Shown one piece after another: positions 24,828 to 35,138 of a stretch of DNA of 64,000 nucleotides. The first letter of the stretch is position 1. Each line of letters opens with the position of its first letter. Source of the DNA: Maribacter sp. 4G9 (lineage in GTDB: Bacteria > Bacteroidota > Bacteroidia > Flavobacteriales > Flavobacteriaceae); assembly GCF_002742265.1 (NCBI RefSeq), contig NZ_MDGL01000194.1:1-64000 (forward strand). The letters run 5' to 3'. The notes beneath the pieces were generated by a model that saw nothing but the letters and a program-made list of their open reading frames with translations, ran no database searches and had not been told where the DNA came from. Made by a program: the position numbers and the translations under genes.

Positions 24828-25946
24828 ATGATCACACTAAAAGAGGTTGCCAATACGAAGGAGCTCAAGCAATTCGTTACCTTTCCTTTTTCACTTTATA
24901 AGGATTCGAAATATTGGGTACCCCCCATAATCAAAGACGAACTTGACTCGTTCAACAAGGATATAAATCCGGTGTTTATAGATGCGGATGCCCGTTTTTT
25001 TCTGGCCTACAAGGAACAAACCTTGGTGGGCAGGGTGGCCGCAATTATCAACAGATTGGAAATTGGCCAGCAAAACATCAAGAAAATGCGATTTGGCTGG
25101 TTCGATTTTATTGATGACCCCAATGTTTCAAAAGTTTTATTGGATAAAGTAGCGGAAATAGGAAGGGAAAATGACCTAGAATTCATGGAAGGCCCAGTAG
25201 GCTTTTCCAATCTGGACAAAGTAGGCGTGCTAGTAGATGGTTTTGACCATATAGGCTCCATGGTTACTTGGTATAACCATCCATATTATGAAAAGCACTA
25301 TACCGATTTTGGATTTGTTAAGGAGAAAGAATACCTGGAAAATAAGTTTCCTGCAAGTAACGCAGACCCTTCCCTTTTTACCAAACTAAACGATATTGTC
25401 AAAAGAAGGTATGGCTTAAGGGAAAAGAACTTTACCAATACCAAGGAGGTAATGCCCTATGTGGACGAGATGTTCGACCTTTTTAATGCAACCTATGCCA
25501 AACTTTCGTCTTTTGTCCCCATTACCGAAATACAAAAGGCCTATTTCAAAAAAAAATATATCAGCTTTATAAATCCTGAGTATATAAAATTTATCCTGGA
25601 CAAAAACGACAAACTAATTTCCTTTGCGATCGTAATGCCTTCCTATTCAAAAGCGTTACAAAAGGCAAAAGGCAAATTGTTCCCACTAGGTATTTTTTAT
25701 CTATTGTCTGCAAAAAGGAATAACAAAGATGCCATCTTTTATTTAATAGGAATCCATCCTGAATTTCAAAACAAAGGCGTTACGGCCATTATATTCAATG
25801 AATACTATAAGATATTTAAGAAAAAAGGTGTGCAAATGTGCTATAGGACCCCAGAATTGGAGAATAATCTCGCCATAAAACAAATGTGGAAACATTTCAG
25901 CCCAACGGTCTACAAGAGAAGAAGGACTTATAGGAAAAATCTATAA
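24828..25946 (+). CDS. GNAT-like N-acetyltransferase family protein
   Basis: A 372-residue protein with two acetyltransferase-like halves: an N-terminal half with FFLAYKEQTLVGRVAAIIN and a C-terminal half with FYLIGIHPEFQNKGVTAII, which resembles the acetyl-CoA binding loop Q/R-x-x-G-x-G/A. The double-fold length is typical of a Bacteroidota family that databases call GNAT or GTP cyclohydrolase; the latter name is not supported by any motif. The substrate is unknown. A bidirectional terminator follows directly. Confidence 0.65.
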   Translation: MITLKEVANTKELKQFVTFPFSLYKDSKYWVPPIIKDELDSFNKDINPVFIDADARFFLAYKEQTLVGRVAAIINRLEIGQQNIKKMRFGWFDFIDDPNVSKVLLDKVAEIGRENDLEFMEGPVGFSNLDKVGVLVDGFDHIGSMVTWYNHPYYEKHYTDFGFVKEKEYLENKFPASNADPSLFTKLNDIVKRRYGLREKNFTNTKEVMPYVDEMFDLFNATYAKLSSFVPITEIQKAYFKKKYISFINPEYIKFILDKNDKLISFAIVMPSYSKALQKAKGKLFPLGIFYLLSAKRNNKDAIFYLIGIHPEFQNKGVTAIIFNEYYKIFKKKGVQMCYRTPELENNLAIKQMWKHFSPTVYKRRRTYRKNL

Positions 25947-25980
25947 AAAAAGGCTCAAACGATACGTTTGAGCCTTTTTT
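25946..25980. terminator. Bidirectional terminator
   Basis: AAAAAAGGCTCAAAC (25946-25960) pairs with GTTTGAGCCTTTTTT (25966-25980) around a 5-nt loop. It ends the GNAT-like gene on the plus strand and serves the convergent synthase gene on the minus strand. Confidence 0.9.
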
Positions 25981-26004
25981 TATATAGTAAAAGAAAATCC
26001 TAAA

Positions 26005-27264
26005 TTATTCTCCCATGGCAGCAGCAACGGCGGCCGATAATCTTTTATAGGTCCCATTTTCCAATCGATCCCTAATAGCCGAAAAAGCGTCCAAAGTCTC
26101 GTTAATATCCTCTATGGTATGGGTAGCAGTTGGAATCAATCGCAACAAAATCAAGCCCTTAGGAATAACCGGATATACCACGATAGAACAAAAAATTCCG
26201 TAATTCTCCCTCAAATCCTTTACAAGTGCCATGGCTTCAGGAATACTACCGTTTAAGTACACAGGGGTCACACAACTGGTGGTCGTTCCAATATCAAAAC
26301 CTCTCTCCTTAAGTCCATTTTGAAGTGCATTGACATTTTCCCAAAGCTTTGCTTTAAGTTCAGGCATGGTTCGCAGCATATCCAAACGTTTCAAAGCTCC
26401 TTTCACATACACCATGGGGAGTGATTTTGCAAACATCTGGGAACGCAAGTTGTATTTTAAGTAATCTATGATTTCCTGATCGGCCGCTACGAAAGCCCCT
26501 ATACTGGCCATTGACTTGGCAAACGTGGCCAAATACACATCGATATCATCCTGAATACCCTGTTCTTCACCGGCTCCAGCTCCAGTTTTACCCAGAGTCC
26601 CAAAACCATGGGCATCATCTACCAACAACCTAAAATTGAATTTCTTCTTTAATGCAACTATTTCTCTTAAAATACCTTGCTCTCCACGCATACCAAAAAC
26701 ACCTTCGGAAATCACCAAAATACCGCCCCCAGTCTGCTCTGCCAATTTGGTGGCACGCTCAAGGTTCTTTTCCAGACTCTCGGCGTTGTTATGGGTAAAC
26801 GTAAATCTTTTGCCCATATGCAACCTAACCCCATCAATAATACATGCATGGCAGTCCACATCATATACAATGATATCGTCTTTGGTCACCAATGCATCAA
26901 CAACGGACATAAATCCTTGGTACCCAAAATTAAGCAGGTAAGAAGCCTCTTTATTGACAAATGCGGCCAACTCCTTTTCCAATTGTTCATGGTAATCTGT
27001 ATGCCCGCTCATCATTCTTGCTCCCATGGGATATGCAGCTCCGTGTTCGGCCGCAGCTTCACCATCCACCTTTTTTATTTCGGGCAAATTGGCAAGACCT
27101 AAATAATCGTTTATACTCCAAGTGATAACATCCTTCCCTTGGAACTTCATCCTATTGGAAATGGGACCTTCCAACTTTGGAAATACAAAATATCCTTCTG
27201 CCTGTGAAGCCCATTTTCCCAAAGGGCCTTTATTCTCTATGATTCTTTCAAATAAGTCTCTCAT
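26005..27264 (-). CDS. Alpha-oxoamine synthase, probable cysteate fatty acyltransferase (capnine synthesis)
   Basis: A 419-residue pyridoxal-phosphate enzyme of the alpha-oxoamine synthase family (relatives: serine palmitoyltransferase, KBL, BioF). The PLP lysine is K250 in ATFAKSMAS, with the cofactor-binding DDAHG at 216-220. In Flavobacterium johnsoniae and Capnocytophaga the enzyme of this type condenses L-cysteate with a fatty acyl thioester to make the sulfonolipid base capnine. The neighbour at 27382 looks like the cysteate-forming enzyme, which supports that assignment over KBL or serine palmitoyltransferase. The ATG at 27264 is preferred: a -7 box lies at 27287-27294, inside a longer in-frame extension. 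Confidence 0.75.
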   Translation of the reverse strand: MRDLFERIIENKGPLGKWASQAEGYFVFPKLEGPISNRMKFQGKDVITWSINDYLGLANLPEIKKVDGEAAAEHGAAYPMGARMMSGHTDYHEQLEKELAAFVNKEASYLLNFGYQGFMSVVDALVTKDDIIVYDVDCHACIIDGVRLHMGKRFTFTHNNAESLEKNLERATKLAEQTGGGILVISEGVFGMRGEQGILREIVALKKKFNFRLLVDDAHGFGTLGKTGAGAGEEQGIQDDIDVYLATFAKSMASIGAFVAADQEIIDYLKYNLRSQMFAKSLPMVYVKGALKRLDMLRTMPELKAKLWENVNALQNGLKERGFDIGTTTSCVTPVYLNGSIPEAMALVKDLRENYGIFCSIVVYPVIPKGLILLRLIPTATHTIEDINETLDAFSAIRDRLENGTYKRLSAAVAAAMGE

Positions 27265-27286
27265 TGCCAAATTTTGATTCTGCCTG

Positions 27287-27294
27287 CAAAAGTA
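27287..27294 (-). promoter_or_regulatory. Promoter -7 box (TACTTTTG) of the synthase
   Basis: On the minus strand TACTTTTG fits TAnnTTTG and lies 22 nt upstream of ATG 27264. No TTG was found at the usual -33 spacing. Confidence 0.45.
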
Positions 27295-27338
27295 AAAATT
27301 TTTGGACAGCATTCATAAATTATTTATAGACACAAAAA

Positions 27339-27357
27339 AGCGGGCTTAAAGCCCGCT
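27339..27357 (-). terminator. Terminator of the cysteine-synthase-fold gene
   Basis: AGCGGGCT (27339-27346) pairs with AGCCCGCT (27350-27357). Read on the minus strand the stem is followed by a T-run. It separates the two sulfonolipid-type genes into distinct transcripts. Confidence 0.8.
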
Positions 27358-27381
27358 TCTATATTTTCCTTAAAGGTATTT

Positions 27382-28422
27382 CTATTTTATAAATTGAATC
27401 TCCTGTTTTGCCTCAACGGGATTCGTTTCCAAAAATCCTTGATCGTCCATCCATTGATCACTATATATTTTGCTCATATATCTTGAACCATGGTCTGGGA
27501 ATATGACTACTACTTTACTATCCTTGTCAAACTTACCCAATTCATCCAACTGTTTCACTGCCTGCATGGCGGCTCCACTGGTGTAGCCTACAAAAATGCC
27601 TTCTGTCCTTGAAATTTCCCTTGCAGTATGAGCACTTTCGGCATCGGTTACTTTGATAAACTCATCGATAATTTGAAAGTCGGTCGCAGATGGTATCAAA
27701 TTTTTACCCAATCCTTCAATTCGGTATGGGTAGATTTCATTGGTATCCAAGTTACCTGTTTCATGATATTTTTTCAATACAGAGCCATAGGCATCCACAC
27801 CGATAATCTTAATATTCGGATTTTGCTCCTTTAAGAAACGTGCGGTTCCGGATATGGTTCCACCCGTTCCGCTACAAGCCACCAAATGGGTAATCTGCCC
27901 AGCGGTCTGCTCCCAAATTTCTGGACCTGTGGACCTGTAATGCGCATCCATATTCAGTTCATTGAAGTACTGATTTATATAGATAGAATTTTTAGTTTCA
28001 TTATGCAATCGCTTGGCAACCTGATAATAGGATCTTGGGTCATCCGCACTTACATGGGCCGGACATACATAAACCTCAGCACCCATGGAACGAAGCATAT
28101 CTATTTTATCTGCGGAGGATTTTGAACTGACCGCCAATATGCACTTGTAACCTTTTATGATACTTACCATAGCAATACTAAAACCTGTATTACCTGAGGT
28201 AGTTTCAATGATGGTACTGCCTTCCTTTAAGAGACCCTTTTTCTCGGCTTCTTCTATAATGTGTATCGCGATACGGTCTTTGGAGGAATGTCCCGGATTA
28301 AATGCCTCTACTTTGGCATAAAAGTCACCTGTAAAGTTTTCGGTAATCTTGTTAAGTTTTACCAGCGGTGTTTTCCCAATTAATTCTAAGATATTGTTGT
28401 TAGCCTTTATCTTATTTTCCAT
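27382..28422 (-). CDS. Cysteine-synthase-fold PLP enzyme, possible cysteate synthase
   Basis: A 346-residue fold-type II PLP enzyme. K48 in HSSKDRIA is the Schiff-base lysine, TSGNTG (75-80) the substrate loop, and GTGGTISG a phosphate-binding loop for PLP. General members make cysteine from O-acetylserine; a divergent branch makes L-cysteate from O-phosphoserine and sulfite. The position directly before the alpha-oxoamine synthase suggests the latter, giving the first two steps of capnine synthesis side by side. O-acetylserine sulfhydrylase or cystathionine beta-synthase remains possible, since no experiment distinguishes them here. Confidence 0.72.
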   Translation of the reverse strand: MENKIKANNNILELIGKTPLVKLNKITENFTGDFYAKVEAFNPGHSSKDRIAIHIIEEAEKKGLLKEGSTIIETTSGNTGFSIAMVSIIKGYKCILAVSSKSSADKIDMLRSMGAEVYVCPAHVSADDPRSYYQVAKRLHNETKNSIYINQYFNELNMDAHYRSTGPEIWEQTAGQITHLVACSGTGGTISGTARFLKEQNPNIKIIGVDAYGSVLKKYHETGNLDTNEIYPYRIEGLGKNLIPSATDFQIIDEFIKVTDAESAHTAREISRTEGIFVGYTSGAAMQAVKQLDELGKFDKDSKVVVIFPDHGSRYMSKIYSDQWMDDQGFLETNPVEAKQEIQFIK

Positions 28423-28497
28423 AGGGGGGATAAGTTTTGTTTATTTTTAGCAAATCATGGATTTGTTAAAATTTGCTACAAATCTACTATTTTTTTT

Positions 28498-30558
28498 CTA
28501 CAGTACTATTTTTCCTTCCAAATCCAACAAAAAAGCATACTCCTTCACGGCTTCCCTTAGTGCCTCAAACCTTCCGGAAGCCCCGCCATGACCTGCTTCC
28601 ATGTTTATATCAAAGTAAAGTAGTTTGTCATTTTTTTTCAGTTCCCTTAATTTTGCCACCCATTTTGCAGGTTCAAAATATTGAACTTGCGAATCGTGCA
28701 ATCCCGTCGTAATATATAAATTGGGGTAATCCTGTGCCTTTACATTATCATAGGGAGAATAGGACTTCATGTAATTGTAATATTCCAATTCATTTGGATT
28801 GCCCCATTCGTCGTATTCCCCTGTGGTAAGAGGAATGGAATCATCCAGCATTGTGGTCACCACATCCACAAAAGGAACAGAGGCTATGACCCCATTATAC
28901 AATTCCGGGGCCATATTGATAACGACTCCCATCAAAAGCCCACCTGCGGAACCTCCCATGGCATACAAATGTTCCGCACTGGTCAAATGCTGGTCAATAA
29001 GGTATTTGGAACAATCGATAAAGTCCGTGAACGTGTTCATCTTGCTTAAAAGCTTACCATCCTCATACCATTGTCTGCCCAAATATTCACCTCCCCGAAT
29101 ATGGGCAATAGCATAGGCAAACCCTCTATCCAAGAGGCTCAACCGTACCGTTGAAAAATAGGGGTCGATGGTGTACCCATAAGAACCATAGGCATATTGT
29201 AACAACGGAGTGTTCTTGGAAAGATTCGTATCCTTGTGATGAACCAAGGAAATGGGAATTTTTGATCCGTCCCTCGCCGGCGCACAAAGGCGCATTTCAA
29301 CATACTTATCCTTGTCAAAATTGCCCCCCAATACCTCTTGCACCTTCATGACGGTTTCTTCCTTGGTCGCCATATTAAAATCGATCACAGAACTTGGAGT
29401 GGTCAATGAATTGTAAGAATATCTGAGAATATGCGTGTCAAAATCCCGATTGTTCCCCACGTGGGCCGTGTAGGTTTCGCTCGAAAAAGGTAGGTAATAC
29501 GCATCCGAACCATCCCATCTTACAATCTTGATTTGGTTAAGTCCGTTTTCCCGTTCGGAAAGCACGTAGTATTCCTTAAAAATATCCACATCCTCCAACA
29601 ACACATCCTCCCGGTGGGGAATGAATTCTTCCCAATAGGCGGCATGTGTAAGGTTCTCCCCTACCTTCATCAACTTAAAATTGGTAGCTCCATCCTTATT
29701 GGTGAGAATATAAAACGAGTCATCAAAATGGAAAATAGAATACTCCACCCCTCTTTCCCTTGGAGAAAACATTTTAAAGCCCTCTCCTGGGCTTTCAAGA
29801 GATAGCATCTGAAACTCGGAGGTCATGGTACTATGGGACCCAATTACAATGTACTTTTTAGACTTGGTCTTGTAGACGAAGGTGCTAAATGTATCGTCCT
29901 CCTCATGAAACACCAGGATATCATCCGTCACTGGGGTTCCCAAAATATGTTTATAAATTTTATCGGAACGTAAGGTTACAGGGTCTTTCTTGGTGTAATA
30001 AAAGGTTTTATTGTCGTTGGACCAAACACCGCCTCCTGTGGTGTTCTCTATTTTCTCCGGATATATTTCACCCGTCCCCAAGTTTTTAACCTGAAGTGTG
30101 TATTGTCTCCTGGAAACCGTATCCACGCCAAATATGGCCAACGAATTATCCGGACTAACGGCAATTCCGCCCAAACTAAAATAATCGGTTCCCTTGGCCA
30201 TCTCATTTCCATCGAACATAATTTCCTCTTCGGAATCCAAGGTTTCCCTAAAACGAGAATAAATTGGGTACTCGCTTCCTATTTCATACCTAGTTTTGTA
30301 CCAATAGCCATCCAATTTATAGGGAACCGAAGCGTCATCTTCCTTTATCCTTGATTTCATTTCCTTGAAAAGTTCCTCTTGAAAAGCCTTGGTGTGCTCG
30401 GTGCCTTTATCGTAAAAGTCATTTTCACTTTGTAGATAGGCCAGGACCTCTTGATTTTCCCTTTGATTGAGCCAATAGTAATTATCGATTCTAACATCGT
30501 TATGGGCAATCAATTCCTTTGGTTCTTTTCTAGCTTTAGGGGCTTTCCATGTTGTCAT
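28498..30558 (-). CDS. S9 family prolyl oligopeptidase (oligopeptidase B-like)
   Basis: A 686-residue serine peptidase with an N-terminal beta-propeller and a C-terminal alpha/beta hydrolase domain. The catalytic serine is in MGGSAGGLLMG, the aspartate in TGLHDSQVQY and the histidine in EAGHGGASGRF, all in the last third. The N-terminal DNYYWL motif is usual for oligopeptidase B, which cleaves short peptides after basic residues. No signal peptide with the ATG at 30558; a longer in-frame start at 30615 adds 19 unusual residues. Confidence 0.9.
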   Translation of the reverse strand: MTTWKAPKARKEPKELIAHNDVRIDNYYWLNQRENQEVLAYLQSENDFYDKGTEHTKAFQEELFKEMKSRIKEDDASVPYKLDGYWYKTRYEIGSEYPIYSRFRETLDSEEEIMFDGNEMAKGTDYFSLGGIAVSPDNSLAIFGVDTVSRRQYTLQVKNLGTGEIYPEKIENTTGGGVWSNDNKTFYYTKKDPVTLRSDKIYKHILGTPVTDDILVFHEEDDTFSTFVYKTKSKKYIVIGSHSTMTSEFQMLSLESPGEGFKMFSPRERGVEYSIFHFDDSFYILTNKDGATNFKLMKVGENLTHAAYWEEFIPHREDVLLEDVDIFKEYYVLSERENGLNQIKIVRWDGSDAYYLPFSSETYTAHVGNNRDFDTHILRYSYNSLTTPSSVIDFNMATKEETVMKVQEVLGGNFDKDKYVEMRLCAPARDGSKIPISLVHHKDTNLSKNTPLLQYAYGSYGYTIDPYFSTVRLSLLDRGFAYAIAHIRGGEYLGRQWYEDGKLLSKMNTFTDFIDCSKYLIDQHLTSAEHLYAMGGSAGGLLMGVVINMAPELYNGVIASVPFVDVVTTMLDDSIPLTTGEYDEWGNPNELEYYNYMKSYSPYDNVKAQDYPNLYITTGLHDSQVQYFEPAKWVAKLRELKKNDKLLYFDINMEAGHGGASGRFEALREAVKEYAFLLDLEGKIVL

Positions 30559-30666
30559 GCGTTCCACTTTTCCAATTTCAGATGGTCGCAAAAATAAACT
30601 TATTCTTTGGAGCAACGAATGATAGTTTTACTGAAATTGTTACAAGCAGGAATGTGAACATTTCAT

Positions 30667-30674
30667 TAACTTTG
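30667..30674 (+). promoter_or_regulatory. Promoter -7 box (TAACTTTG)
   Basis: TAACTTTG lies 25 nt before the ATG of the EbfC-type gene. No TTG stands at the preferred -33 spacing. Confidence 0.45.
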
Positions 30675-30699
30675 AAATGTAAACAAAAAACAGTCGGCT

Positions 30700-31026
30700 A
30701 TGTTTGGAGATATGATGGGCATGATGGGAAAACTCAAAGAGACCCAGAAAAAAGTGGAAGAAACCAAAAAAAGAATGGACACGGTCCTGATCGATGAAAA
30801 ATCTGCGGACGGTTCCCTTTCGGTTACCTTAACCGCCAATAGGGAAATCAAAAAAATCGATATTTCCAATGAACTACTATCGGACAAGGAACAGTTGGAA
30901 GATTATCTTATCCTAACATTGAACAAGGCCATACAAAGGGCGACCAGCGTACAGGAAACGGAATTGGCAGCCGTTGCCAAGGAAGGAATGCCCAATATTC
31001 CCGGTATGGATTCCCTGTTCAAATAA
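30700..31026 (+). CDS. YbaB/EbfC family nucleoid-associated protein
   Basis: A 108-residue small DNA-binding protein. The N-terminal half is a coiled-coil-prone helix ([20 protein letters not shown]) and the rest forms the tweezer-like fold of the YbaB family. It binds DNA broadly as a dimer and may influence nucleoid structure or transcription. It is usually next to dnaX/recR in other bacteria; here it stands near a peptidase and yegP instead. Confidence 0.87.
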   Translation: MFGDMMGMMGKLKETQKKVEETKKRMDTVLIDEKSADGSLSVTLTANREIKKIDISNELLSDKEQLEDYLILTLNKAIQRATSVQETELAAVAKEGMPNIPGMDSLFK

Positions 31027-31175
31027 TAAAAATGCAGCGCAAGCCCTTGGGGTATCCCAAAGAAATTAAATTTTGATTTTAAAGGAAGCATCGGGGTATT
31101 TCCTAACCCGACTATCAAATCAACTATTCCAATAGCATACGTTCAAATTACCTATCTTTAAAGGAAAGAATTGGT

Positions 31176-31478
31176 ATGATCGAGGTAAAAAACAAGGAGG
31201 ATAAATATTATCAGTTCGTGGTAAAATCGGCCACCGGAAAGATATTGTTGGAAAGTGTGGAATTCGCAGATTCCCAATCCTTGGAGAACGCCCTTAACGA
31301 ACTCAAGGACACCAATCTTCCCATCAAGCGATTTGAGCGAAAAACAAACTTTGAAGGGAAATTTCTTTTTCACCTTAAAAACGGGCAAGGCACGGTAGTA
31401 GGTAACAGTGGTCTTTATAATTCCGAGGCCGGTATGGAAAATGGAATAAAAAACCTGAAGAATATCTTGATCCAGTGA
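31176..31478 (+). CDS. YegP family (DUF1508) protein
   Basis: A 100-residue protein with two DUF1508-type repeats (about 8-50 and 55-98), each built around a Phe-x-Val/His-x-Lys strand and an A/G-Ser-x-x-(G/A) helix start (YYQFVVKSATGKILL, FLFHLKNGQGTVVG). Members are small cytosolic proteins of unknown function. A near-consensus -7 box TATCTTTA lies at 31153-31160, about 16 nt upstream. Confidence 0.75.
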   Translation: MIEVKNKEDKYYQFVVKSATGKILLESVEFADSQSLENALNELKDTNLPIKRFERKTNFEGKFLFHLKNGQGTVVGNSGLYNSEAGMENGIKNLKNILIQ

Positions 31479-31498
31479 AGGTCACCTAGCGTCCTTAA

Positions 31499-32521
31499 TT
31501 ATAATCGTTTTAATGTCCCCAAAAAATAAGCGTGCATTTCATCCGTATAGTCCATGTGGGTTACCATACGCAGTTTTCCTTGACCCATGCTAATGATATG
31601 GATATCCTTCTCTACCAATCTTGAATTAAAGTCGGCACTGGACATATAGTCCTCGTCTATTTCAAAAATGACGATGTTGGTTTCAATGGGCTCCACTTTT
31701 TTTATAAAAGACAAGGTGTTGAGTTCCCTACCAATTTCAGTGGCTTTTGAATGGTCTTCCGCCAATCTTTCAATATGATGGTCCAGGGCATAAATCCCCG
31801 CAGCCGCCAAGAACCCAGATTGTCGCATGCCCCCACCCAAAATTTTTCGTATCCTTAATGCATTATGAATGTGCTCCTTACGGCCCAAGAGTATGGAACC
31901 TACCGGGCAGCCCAAACCCTTGCTCAAGCAAACACTGATGGTTTCAAAGAGTTTACCGTATTGTTCAGGAGTTTCATTTTTTGTCACCAAGGCATTCCAC
32001 AATCTAGCGCCGTCCAAATGATAGTGCAGCCCATGCTTTTCACAGACCCCTTTGATCCGTTGCAGCTCCTCAATATCCCAACAGGCCCCTCCCCCTTTGT
32101 TCGTGGTATTTTCAATACATACCAAGGAGGTCAAAGGGCTGTGATAAAAATCGGGCGGATTGATAGCCTCCTCCACCTGTTTGGCCGTTACCATACCGCG
32201 ATGGCCATCCAAAAGCCTGCAGGAAACTCCACTGTTAAAGCTTACGCCACCACCCTCATAGTTGAAAACATGGGCATACTTATCGCATATCAATTGTTCT
32301 CCAGGCTGGGTATGCAGTTTAATGGCGGTTTGATTGGTCATCGTCCCGCTTGGAAAAAAAAGTGCTGCCTCCATCCCGAACATCTGTGCAACTTTTTCCT
32401 CCAAAGCATTCACTGAGGGGTCATTTTTAAATACGTCGTCACCAACATTGGCGGACATCATCGCATCCAACATTCCTGGGGTGGGTTTTGTGACCGTATC
32501 ACTTATCAAATTAATTTTCAT
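31499..32521 (-). CDS. Low-specificity L-threonine aldolase family
   Basis: A 340-residue PLP enzyme that splits threonine or allo-threonine to glycine and acetaldehyde. It has the fold-type I N-terminal [12 protein letters not shown] start, the PLP aspartate-containing [13 protein letters not shown], and the PLP lysine in [14 protein letters not shown]. Length is normal. The gene is followed downstream on the same strand by nothing in the operon, and converges with the YegP gene. It lies 19 nt after the metalloprotease gene. Confidence 0.9.
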   Translation of the reverse strand: MKINLISDTVTKPTPGMLDAMMSANVGDDVFKNDPSVNALEEKVAQMFGMEAALFFPSGTMTNQTAIKLHTQPGEQLICDKYAHVFNYEGGGVSFNSGVSCRLLDGHRGMVTAKQVEEAINPPDFYHSPLTSLVCIENTTNKGGGACWDIEELQRIKGVCEKHGLHYHLDGARLWNALVTKNETPEQYGKLFETISVCLSKGLGCPVGSILLGRKEHIHNALRIRKILGGGMRQSGFLAAAGIYALDHHIERLAEDHSKATEIGRELNTLSFIKKVEPIETNIVIFEIDEDYMSSADFNSRLVEKDIHIISMGQGKLRMVTHMDYTDEMHAYFLGTLKRL

Positions 32522-32540
32522 GAAATGCTAATGCTGATGA

Positions 32541-34940
32541 TTAATGAAAACAATCCATTCCTATGGGCGAACCATCAGGAAGCTTGGGTGCGGGAACCAC
32601 CTTGAAATTACTGGGATGCTCATAATAATTTGTAATCCTACGGTTTATTTCACCTTTGATCGCCGCATTCTCCATATTTACCGAATTTAAACTTTTAAGT
32701 TGCATATTGGCTATCGCATTTACTTGAGGATGGACGGCATCACTGGCCGCCAAGTTCATCAGATGAAAAAGTACCCTAAAATTTATGTTTTGCTGCACTT
32801 CATGTAGATAGGAATCTTTTTGATTCTTTCCGAAGGTATTGGAAACCACTTCGGCCATTACCTCTTCCAACCCAATATTGTTGGGGTCTAAAGCTTTTTG
32901 TTGTATTAACCTAGAGGCCCTTTCCGGATGCAGTAATAATCCAAGGGTCATATCTGCCGCGGTTTCCGGAGCGGATAGCGCATCAAATGAGACACCAGTC
33001 TTTCCGTTAAAGGATTCCCTTGTACTTCCAAAACCTATCGCCCGTGGAGGAAAAAGAGTCAATTTGTCCTTTGGTATTGCAATTTCATCAGCGTCCAAAG
33101 TCCTTAAAACTGCCTTTAAAGTTTGCTCCTGAATTTTCTTGTCTATGGGTGCCACGGTTAATTGGCCATCCCCCTTGACCGTATAGTTATAATCCAAACC
33201 TCCTATAATCTTTGTAGCTGCCTCGGTTTGATACCGATGGAAAAAGTACAACGGAGCAAAAACGTCCTCCAAAACGGAATTTGCCTCATTGGTACGGATA
33301 TTATCGATAGAGAAGTTGGATATGGCCGTCTCCCTGATCTTTAACATATCCAGTAATTCATCCCCAATGGATTTTCCATTGTCCCAAAGGTGGGCATATA
33401 AGTGGGCGCCGCCCTGTGGTCGTGCATCTTGATCGGATATGTAACGTAAGCCATCTGAAGTGGCCTTTTCCAAAATTTGGTTCAATGCCTTCCTTTCATC
33501 GGTACCATCAGGAAAATCGCTGTAGGCATAGGCTACGATCACTTTATCCCATTCCCCTATACCCGTATCATAGGCATTTGAAAAATCGACCTGGCCATTT
33601 TTAACGGAAAATTGCGGGTGTGGATAATCCATAACCGAAGCCCTGCCATTGGTGCTGGCTGCAAAGTTGTGTGAAAAGCCCAATGTATGTCCTATTTCAT
33701 GGGCCGATAATTGACGGATTCTGGCCAAGGCCAAATCCAACATGGGCCGGTAATTGTCATCCCTTTCTTCAAAGGGCTTGTTCATAAGGGCCTGGGCGAT
33801 CAAGAAATCCTGACGGATACGTAAACTTCCCAAACTCACATGCCCCTTGATGATTTCCCCGGTTCTTGGGTCGGATACACTGGAACCATAGCTCCACCCC
33901 CTTGTGGATCGGTGTACCCATTGTATCACATTGTACCGTACATCCAAGGGATCTGCATCGTCCGGCAACATTTTTACCTGAAAGGCATCCTTATAGCCAA
34001 TGGCCTCAAAGGCCTGGTTCCACCATTTCCCGCCTTCCAAAAGGGCACTTCGCACGGGTTCCGGTGTACCGTTATCCAAATAATAAATGATGGGCTCGAC
34101 AGCTTCACTAATTTCGGCATCGGGGTTTTTCTTTTTCAATCGGTGTCTGGGTATAAACCTTTTGACCAGGGATTCCTCCACTGGAGTTGCATAATCGTAG
34201 TAAGCAAAGGGATAGGCCCCGGACCGTGGGTCGAAATCCCTTTTTTCAAAACCATCGTCCGGAAGTTCCACAAAGGAATGATGTTGGGCCACGGTGATAA
34301 GCTCTGGGTTTGGCACCACACTTCGTACATAACTTCCTTTTGGACTTCCCTTAAAAGTCAATGTTACGTCAAATTCTATATTCTTGGGAAAAGCTTTGGT
34401 CCTATCCATGGCCATGGCACTCTTTTCCTTGTCCAAACTATAGTTTCCCTGATCGGTTCTTTGCAGTCTTTGAATTACACCATGGGTATCCTGCATTAAA
34501 AATCCGGATATATCTATAACATACGTTCCATTTTTTTCCTCTTCTATAGGAAAACCATATAATATGGATTTGGCGAATGCCTGCTCTACGGATTTCTTTT
34601 CGAGGGCATTATCCGTCAGGGCCCTAAACTTTAAATTAGGCTGAACCAACATAAGTTTGTTCCCCGCTTTTCTAAAGAAAACTACCTGCTCATTTCCCAA
34701 TTGACCCCTATCCAAGCCAATATCATTACTTCCTATACCACTGCTCAGGGAAGAAACATAGAGAAATTCCTTTTCCAAATCAGAAACCTCTAGATAGATT
34801 TTGTCCGTCTTGGAATCATAGTAAAAATCAAAAAGACCTTCGAACTTTTCATAATTCTTTTTATTCTCTGAAAACTGACCATAAGCTTGTGAGAAACAGC
34901 AAAGGAGCAATAATAACCAAAATGGGCTTGAATTTTTCAT
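32541..34940 (-). CDS. Secreted zinc-dependent metalloprotease (DUF5117/DUF4953 type)
   Basis: A 799-residue exported zinc peptidase. It starts with a signal peptide (about 1-20, cleavage near AYGQ) and contains the extended zinc motif SAHEIGHTLGFSHNFA, where the two His and the downstream His bind Zn and the Glu is catalytic, about halfway along. The N-terminal beta-rich region matches DUF5117 and the C-terminal region DUF4953, the combination usual in Bacteroidota. It probably acts in the periplasm or outside the cell on proteins. It is 19 nt upstream of the threonine aldolase gene on the same strand. Confidence 0.9.
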   Translation of the reverse strand: MKNSSPFWLLLLLCCFSQAYGQFSENKKNYEKFEGLFDFYYDSKTDKIYLEVSDLEKEFLYVSSLSSGIGSNDIGLDRGQLGNEQVVFFRKAGNKLMLVQPNLKFRALTDNALEKKSVEQAFAKSILYGFPIEEEKNGTYVIDISGFLMQDTHGVIQRLQRTDQGNYSLDKEKSAMAMDRTKAFPKNIEFDVTLTFKGSPKGSYVRSVVPNPELITVAQHHSFVELPDDGFEKRDFDPRSGAYPFAYYDYATPVEESLVKRFIPRHRLKKKNPDAEISEAVEPIIYYLDNGTPEPVRSALLEGGKWWNQAFEAIGYKDAFQVKMLPDDADPLDVRYNVIQWVHRSTRGWSYGSSVSDPRTGEIIKGHVSLGSLRIRQDFLIAQALMNKPFEERDDNYRPMLDLALARIRQLSAHEIGHTLGFSHNFAASTNGRASVMDYPHPQFSVKNGQVDFSNAYDTGIGEWDKVIVAYAYSDFPDGTDERKALNQILEKATSDGLRYISDQDARPQGGAHLYAHLWDNGKSIGDELLDMLKIRETAISNFSIDNIRTNEANSVLEDVFAPLYFFHRYQTEAATKIIGGLDYNYTVKGDGQLTVAPIDKKIQEQTLKAVLRTLDADEIAIPKDKLTLFPPRAIGFGSTRESFNGKTGVSFDALSAPETAADMTLGLLLHPERASRLIQQKALDPNNIGLEEVMAEVVSNTFGKNQKDSYLHEVQQNINFRVLFHLMNLAASDAVHPQVNAIANMQLKSLNSVNMENAAIKGEINRRITNYYEHPSNFKVVPAPKLPDGSPIGMDCFH

Positions 34941-35138
34941 TTTCTAAATTAGTTTGGAGTTAAAAATAGATAATTTAAAACTAAAATATGAACTGGTAAT
35001 GGCATAAACGGAGAAACATAGAGTTATCTAAAAAAGACACTGGATTTTTGTTGAAAAGAAAATTATTACACCCAATTAATATTGAAATGCCAAGGGGACT
35101 TTCTGTAAAATTTTATACCTTTTAACAAAACATAATGT

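Noticed and set aside
26005-27264. 2-amino-3-ketobutyrate CoA ligase (KBL) as the first choice
   Set aside because: No threonine dehydrogenase neighbour; the cysteine-synthase-fold gene next door favours the sulfonolipid role. KBL stays a possible alternative.
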